This document shows, one piece after another, positions 6,401 through 8,444 of a DNA stretch of 8,444 bases. Numbering within the stretch: the first letter of the stretch is position 1; every line of letters begins with the position of its first letter. The stretch is taken from positions 1 to 8,444 of the forward strand of contig CAVGRN010000083.1 of assembly GCA_963631545.1 (NCBI GenBank), written 5' to 3'. A program made the position numbers and the translations under genes. This DNA comes from UBA1181 sp963631545. Lineage in GTDB: Bacteria > Bacteroidota > Bacteroidia > Bacteroidales > Paludibacteraceae. The notes under the pieces are model-generated. The model was not told where the DNA came from and did not search any database. It was given only the letters and a program-made list of their open reading frames with translations.

Positions 6401-8204
6401 CCACTCGCTGCCAGTCTCTTCTACGCCAGCCAGCGTCGAGGATATTGAGATTTGCGAGGGCGTGCCATTCAACACGGGCTTCACCTACTCACTGAAGCCG
6501 GGCATCGTGCCAGTCATCAAGTGGTATCGCGACGGCAACGAGTTGGGTGGCGAAACCAGTGTGAACCTCTCCATCCCAAGTCCTACTAAGGACGACAGCG
6601 GAGTCTACACTTACAGCATCTCCAACCGTGGCTGTACATCAGAGGGTACGACCAACAAACTGAGCGTGAAGCCATACATACAGGCAGTCATCCAGGAAGA
6701 CCCATTCATCGTAGACCGCCACGGCACGCAGACGCTCCCAATCGAGTATGTTGTGCCAAACTACAAGCAAGTGGAAACGGTAGAGTGGGTGGAGAAATCG
6801 TCTACCGCATTCACGGGCAACCCACTCGTGCTTGACGATGTTACGGAAGACCACTACTACGACATCTTTTTGTCCGACCCTGAATTCTGCCCAGACACCC
6901 TGAAAGCCATCGTCTATGTGGATGCTGAGTTGCAACTCTCCACAAGTCTGAAAGACACGATGTGCCTCGGCGTGAGCGATGTGTTGACCATCGACACCAC
7001 GGGTACGGGCAACTTCCGCCGCCCTAACGGAAACCCTACACTCAACGTTACGGCAGTAATCGGTGGCGGAACACCTATCAGTTTGAATGACAAAATCTCG
7101 AAGCAAGGAGACTTGTTGAAGATCGCCGTCAGCCCAGCCGACGATGCCGTCTACACCATCGACTTCACCTACGCTAACCAGATGAAGCAGAGCAAGGAGG
7201 AGGTGATTGTCATCCCGGCTATCCAACTCACCTTGCCAGAAGTGCCTAACATCTGCGAGGGCAGCGAAGCCACACTGACGGTTACCAACGTGGGGCCTGA
7301 GGGTACTTCTGTAACCTGGACGGACGACCCAACCATCATCGAGGGGGCTAACTCCGAAACCGTCCGCGTGAAGCCAACCTACCCAGGCGGCGCGGGACAC
7401 CAGGGAACCTACAAGTACACCGTTACCGCTTACAACAGGATCTGCGACAATAGCCGCTCATACGTTGCCTCCGTCCTTGTGGACGAACCATTGAAGGGCG
7501 AGGTTACCGGCGACCCTGAAATCTGCGAAGGCAAAGAGGCAAGTCTCAACGCCACGGCATACGACGCTTCGACCTACGTCTGGACGCCAGACACCGCAGG
7601 CACGATGACCAGCGCACGGCAGCTCGTCAAGCCAACCGTTTCTACCGACTACGTTGTGGCAATGACCCGCGGACTCTGCTCGGCTACCGATTCGTTCACC
7701 GTAACGGTCTACACCAACCCACGCATCGCCAGCATCGACTCGGTGGCATTGCGCGACCGACAGATCGTTTTGGAGCCAGGCTACGGAACCGCACCGTTCA
7801 CCTACGCTGTCGATGCCAAGGCAGCCGACAACGAGGATGTGAAGAAAGACCTCACCTTCTCCAAACACATTGTCTATGTGGACGATGCGCACGGCTGTAC
7901 CACTTCGGGCATCTTTATGCTCAATCCTCCTGCCATCTCTATCCCAGAGTACTTCACGCCTAACGGCGACGGCACGAGCGATATGTGGACAATCCCGGCT
8001 TTGGCAGATGTTTATCCTAACGCCGTGGTCAGCATCTACGACCGTTTCGGTAAACTCATCGCGCAGTACCTCGGTGCCGACTCCGACGGATGGGACGGAA
8101 CCTACAACGGCGTGAAACTCCCTTCGACCGACTACTGGTATCAAATCACCATCGAGGAGATCAACAAGGAGTACACGGGACACTTCACCTTGATAAGACG
8201 CTAA
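426..8204 (+). CDS. Giant T9SS-secreted surface protein: RCC1-like propeller head, Ig-like stalk, type B sorting domain
   Basis: This 2592-residue protein is predicted to be exported by Sec, carried across the outer membrane by the type IX secretion system, and displayed as a long stalked surface protein, probably an adhesin or binding protein; the ligand is unknown. I chose the ATG at 426 because it gives a clean signal peptide (basic MKK, core LYTSLLLLLGVV, likely cut after VSG at residue 21). A TTG at 411 would only add KDWS-type residues in front. Domains in order: seven RCC1-like repeats (about 27-440); an Ig-like module starting near Cys453; a beta-rich unassigned region (about 555-868) with CPPC at 865-868; about 17 tandem Ig/PKD-like modules (about 870-2500) with recurring YC or ICEG openings, a WY core and a GCES-type second cysteine; and a gliding-motility-associated C-terminal domain (2503-2592) with FTPNGDG and WDGTYNG. 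The gene precedes a PorP/SprF-like gene, the expected partner. Base composition is mosaic along its length. Confidence 0.93.
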   Translation: MKKFLYTSLLLLLGVVAEVSGQSKTITGGNDHGVIICAQGYLYAWGVNEGSSIGSNILGIDESDSETGANAGLKTVYTPSRVKTDNLTFNMVTAGSGAFNLALSCKKIVYGWGDNQQKACSPTEGNLVKYPTPIVKGETSGYNEDGTPGGNYLGGVTYVAASTNSGFAIMDDGRVVGWGNGTWTASADAKAGYPVYIKDKAGNDITNVTHISGGDDNCLIRTEDGRLYGVGPWNGGINNNQDIPTYAVPVLVDETEELLTDIRMSAASDVAGFAVTGDGYVWGWGNGGWGGASGQAQEGLTNYLARKVCSGQYGDEVSGEEYLTDVKEVIGGRGHGAAVTKEGYLVYWGCVELNGGVAPTDEATVKKYKNGAQGVKPILAKYCDASGEPGEWVTDAVSISRGDNFDFMVNSKDEYYVWGLNDKGQAGTGDKTVSQYNCLTKLETIPCDIQDACPTVFMVDRTKCPGEEIELDCGYVIPKNKEDRYFISWYLDGVLLNSSTSQSDVRDRRADKYNVASIKITEPGTYKVVAEYVGTNIPCDKCVPVETECVVTDMDMPIDTIITDMNCVAEPVLSPTASAVICYEATVNDKFYKSTQTAKFAVFATEDKTDTDTLQYEGKSIVVTAKGSGGKIEFCVTGDQIAKSEVHDNSDLPSKDTTYTVWLEDITSFDTYLYQDKTLANMTEGGFQGQTVMLDMYSSAELKSFDVYVGTHYGSGSVSITPYVYKVQKNTNGQYVLGEKVFTGDAQAFDIEQTGTKCVVNVNYKLEGSSARGVKYFIAVDGKGLNNTGIKVFKYSVTTKSNSVEFATPVEDSEGFKIYAAGATKNSLEVGGGNPGDEEIISNIRFGKLTDYDCGRIMLSARYGCPPCNMPDGNKITISADQTLEEDADGVKSIALCKESAGVKLSIDAKDSNDPTVSFDALWYKGSLTNTAEQCDVERGVSNFGPIAWDETLAGTTVTYYVLVRDHDKPDAATCYVYDSVRVVYNEKPVAPTVGPFNFCENAEDKTMLTAALADAAFTGYTVTWYADDLKSSKTTQPDLETLTAGADQKFYFTITDDATGCESDVETLTITVYSVPDEALTTLEPFCVGDATVSLPTSANGYTVGWFKDKGAATAAEEDLSKLPAASYDYYYTLTSDAPESCVSDPAVFSFVVKDSARLTIDTTQTCGETVAEASNITPTTATLAWSLGGTAVSSPTFSAPTYVGDAGELSVTVSADGYCDNTFTLPSLYVKAVAANPTGTFSVSYLKTDATAGKFKNLLEQDATAVDDEAGYTLVWYDSKGNKLNACPTPDYPADNVTEDQTYTYQVSRINADGCESERQVVKVTIYLTPAPNANPVYYCQNSLNAGPLTAEINDPNNVGTFSLQWYDTDGKTKLTAAPTPDVTRVGKTTYYVSQISADGAESSLKEVDVTIYGVKEPTLDASNQLAYCASTSSAAALKASTNVESPYFVATDLVWSLKNDAGLYEEVGTPIPVIDVTETTTHEYKVHQTYTIASTAEVCSGEDVATTVKVTYVPEVLTKEVLYLKASAVGGTFSNNILQQDPEAVTGISTGATLQWYESDCTTEIAGTPTPTLDASVAEGDDQTVTYCVKQVLDGCYSLPTTIDVKISDALPPTVYTYHYCEGQTMTDLQADVNPQVGKEETDYEIYWYGTTKPANTMVTPESVGATYALKGLTAAVEGGKTTTYTYYVAQHDKTTDAVSQAQEVKITVQPKPIVLAETPSATCEEDVDLSQFVNVQNVADKVIYTYYNAENADMKSSIARISGTYYVDAKYDITVPNSVYAKYTDLECRGVQSPVKVVINDLSVPVITGNPTTCPGTSVTLNVASTSTDPGDDKISYTWGGDAAKVAASGINASEYITKDLATTAGAKYSFSVTATAGACTKTTEAPHVVTIGDGQVNGSLSLEEEGNSESPMAFVYSENPNPEFYSCGNPITISVVYEGDGDYVWYKDGVQVTTGAKLVTEAYSSWSDNTYEVRFTNKCEARSKVIVHSLPVSSTPASVEDIEICEGVPFNTGFTYSLKPGIVPVIKWYRDGNELGGETSVNLSIPSPTKDDSGVYTYSISNRGCTSEGTTNKLSVKPYIQAVIQEDPFIVDRHGTQTLPIEYVVPNYKQVETVEWVEKSSTAFTGNPLVLDDVTEDHYYDIFLSDPEFCPDTLKAIVYVDAELQLSTSLKDTMCLGVSDVLTIDTTGTGNFRRPNGNPTLNVTAVIGGGTPISLNDKISKQGDLLKIAVSPADDAVYTIDFTYANQMKQSKEEVIVIPAIQLTLPEVPNICEGSEATLTVTNVGPEGTSVTWTDDPTIIEGANSETVRVKPTYPGGAGHQGTYKYTVTAYNRICDNSRSYVASVLVDEPLKGEVTGDPEICEGKEASLNATAYDASTYVWTPDTAGTMTSARQLVKPTVSTDYVVAMTRGLCSATDSFTVTVYTNPRIASIDSVALRDRQIVLEPGYGTAPFTYAVDAKAADNEDVKKDLTFSKHIVYVDDAHGCTTSGIFMLNPPAISIPEYFTPNGDGTSDMWTIPALADVYPNAVVSIYDRFGKLIAQYLGADSDGWDGTYNGVKLPSTDYWYQITIEEINKEYTGHFTLIRR
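506..1745 (+). repeat. Seven RCC1-like repeats, probable seven-bladed beta-propeller
   Basis: Seven copies of the RCC1/ATS1 signature (glycine-rich turn, hydrophobic strand, DGR-like turn, then Tyr/Val-x-Trp-Gly) are visible in the translation. The Trp-Gly positions are residues 45, 112, 178, 284, 348 and 418. In the fourth repeat the Trp is replaced by Val (YGVG, Val230). Clear examples are GGNDHGVIICAQGYLYAWG, FAIMDDGRVVGWG and YYVWGLNDKGQAGTG. Spacing is 52-70 residues, matching RCC1 blades. Seven repeats are the number known to close an RCC1 propeller, so a complete disc is inferred. In a secreted protein this would serve binding rather than the nuclear exchange-factor role of eukaryotic RCC1. 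This segment is AT-richer than the stalk. Confidence 0.85.
1779..2090 (+). other. First Ig-like module after the propeller
   Basis: Residues about 452-555 begin CPTVFMVDRTKCPGEEIELD and contain WYLDGVLLN, a typical Ig/PKD-like C-strand, and then EPGTYKVVAEY, a typical F-strand. Several cysteines (453, then KCPG, DCGY, PCDKC and ETEC) suggest more than one disulfide. The module joins the propeller to the next region. Assignment is by pattern only. Confidence 0.55.
2370..2935 (+). other. AT-rich block encoding an unassigned beta-rich domain inside the adhesin
   Basis: Residues about 649-837 lie between GC-richer flanks and differ in composition and codon use. Hand counts give 25/60, 24/60 and 22/60 G+C for 2581-2640, 2701-2760 and 2821-2880, against 36/60 for 2281-2340. 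The translation alternates hydrophobic and polar residues (for example SVSITPYVYKV, VKYFIAVDGKG and IKVFKYSVTT), consistent with a beta-sandwich. It has one clear cysteine (TKCVV), unlike the cysteine-paired Ig modules. I do not recognise the family. A carbohydrate-binding-like sandwich is possible but not shown. The edges are approximate, set by the change in composition. Confidence 0.5.
3030..7931 (+). repeat. About 17 tandem Ig/PKD-like modules forming the stalk
   Basis: Residues about 869-2502 consist of diverged modules of roughly 80-110 residues. Each tends to have an opening cysteine (FCEN, FCVG, YYCQN, AYCAS, HYCEG, TCPG, ICEG), a Trp core (TVTWYA, LVWYDS, LQWYDT, VIKWYRDG, YVWTP), a tyrosine corner (TYYVSQI, GVYTYSI, DYVVAMT), a second cysteine (GCES, GCTS, LCSA) and a closing VTIY/VTVY-like strand. 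Opening cysteines are at residues 1000, 1088, 1168, 1342, 1431, 1624, 1727, 1818, 1932, 2010, 2180, 2277 and 2367. Modules starting near 1244, 1525 and 2090 lack it. This resembles the Ig-like and PKD-like arrays of Bacteroidota T9SS adhesins such as the SprB group. The last part (about 2440-2502, with YVDDAHGC) resembles SprB-type repeats. The DNA is about 60% GC with strong preference for C-ending codons. Confidence 0.8.
7932..8201 (+). other. T9SS type B sorting domain (gliding-motility-associated C-terminal domain)
   Basis: The last 90 residues (2503-2592) carry the hallmarks of the CHU_C / TIGR04131 family: FTPNGDG at the start, then VVSIYDRFGKLI, WDGTYNGVKLP, YWYQITI and a final YTGHFTLIRR. 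The domain ends exactly at the protein C-terminus, as expected for a T9SS secretion signal. Type B domains of this family in Flavobacterium SprB need a SprF-like partner, and such a gene begins 71 bases downstream of the stop codon. Usual length is about 85-95 residues, so it is complete. Confidence 0.95.
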
Positions 8205-8217
8205 GAATTATTTTATA

Positions 8218-8256
8218 GGGGGAATGGGCTGGAAACCGCCCATTCTCCTTTGTTAT
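8218..8256 (+). terminator. Intrinsic terminator-like hairpin between the adhesin and PorP/SprF genes
   Basis: Bases 8219-8229 pair with 8238-8248 over 11 base pairs, with one G-T wobble. Two further G-C pairs may form inside (8231-8232 with 8236-8237, loop AAA). The T-rich run TTTGTTATT follows at 8249-8257. The stop codon TAA is at 8202-8204. It may end most adhesin transcripts. I see no good TTTG-N19-TAnnTTTG promoter between it and the next start codon, so the downstream gene may rely on read-through. Confidence 0.65.
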
Positions 8257-8275
8257 TGGAAAAACATAGAATCAG

Positions 8276-8444
8276 ATGATGAAACTTTCAAAGAAGATCG
8301 GACTGGTTTTGGCGGGTTTGGCCCTCATGGGCAAGTTGCAAGCCCAAGAGGAGATTGTGTGCGACCAGTACCATTTTAACTACTATCTTGTGAACCCGGC
8401 GGTGGCAGGCGCAGAGCGTTGCACGCACTTGATGCTGACCGGCA
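8276..8444 (+). CDS. PorP/SprF-family type IX secretion outer-membrane protein, N-terminal part
   Basis: The first 56 codons are present; the gene runs off the right edge. The start is ATGATG at 8276-8281, and either ATG is possible. The signal peptide has a basic MKLSKK head, the core IGLVLAGLALMG and a likely cut after LQA (residue 23). The mature start contains DQYHFNYYLVNPAVAGAERC, which fits the family's conserved opening (Q-Y-x-x-N...x-NPAxAG). PorP and SprF are predicted outer-membrane beta-barrel proteins. SprF supports secretion of the type B-domain adhesin SprB in Flavobacterium, and PorP is needed for T9SS function in Porphyromonas. Its place 71 bases after the adhesin stop argues for a dedicated partner role like that of SprF. 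Which subfamily it belongs to cannot be settled from the fragment. Confidence 0.88.
   Translation, partial: MMKLSKKIGLVLAGLALMGKLQAQEEIVCDQYHFNYYLVNPAVAGAERCTHLMLTG

Noticed and set aside
3030..7931. Tandem modules as a CRISPR-like or DNA-level satellite repeat
   Set aside because: Similarity is at the protein level with diverged DNA and modules of variable length of about 80-110 residues; there are no identical short repeats with spacers.

Overview
The window looks like chromosomal DNA from a Bacteroidota bacterium, most likely a Bacteroidales member. Three things support this. A perfect Bacteroidota-type promoter (TTTG, 19-base spacer, TATATTTG) precedes the main gene. A very large secreted protein ends in the type B sorting domain of the type IX secretion system (T9SS), also called the gliding-motility-associated C-terminal domain. 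It is followed by the start of a PorP/SprF-family gene. Genus or family cannot be fixed from this sequence.

Layout. Bases 1-64 hold the first 21 codons of an unidentified minus-strand gene that runs off the left edge. Bases 65-425 are a divergent intergenic region. It has a plausible minus-strand -7 box at 114-121, C-rich/pyrimidine-rich sequence, the plus-strand promoter at 277-307, and a leader of about 110 bases that can form a hairpin. Bases 426-8204 are one uninterrupted gene for a 2592-residue surface protein. In order it has: a signal peptide; a seven-repeat RCC1-like segment, probably a seven-bladed beta-propeller; an Ig-like module; a beta-rich unassigned region with a compositionally distinct middle block; about 17 tandem Ig/PKD-like modules of roughly 80-110 residues; and the T9SS type B C-terminal domain. 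An 11-base-pair hairpin followed by a T-rich run (8218-8256) lies downstream. The PorP/SprF-like gene then starts at 8276 and is cut off by the right edge.

How the genes work together. In the known SprB/SprF pair of Flavobacterium, proteins with type B C-terminal domains depend on a PorP/SprF-like outer-membrane partner for secretion or surface attachment. The adhesin-then-SprF order here fits that arrangement: a giant stalked protein with a probable propeller head, exported by T9SS, with its partner encoded next door. The most notable points are the RCC1 propeller at the tip of a T9SS type B stalk, and the base-composition mosaic inside the single gene (about 40% GC in the propeller and in a block near 2.4-2.9 kb, against about 60% in the Ig stalk). 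The mosaic suggests assembly by module exchange.
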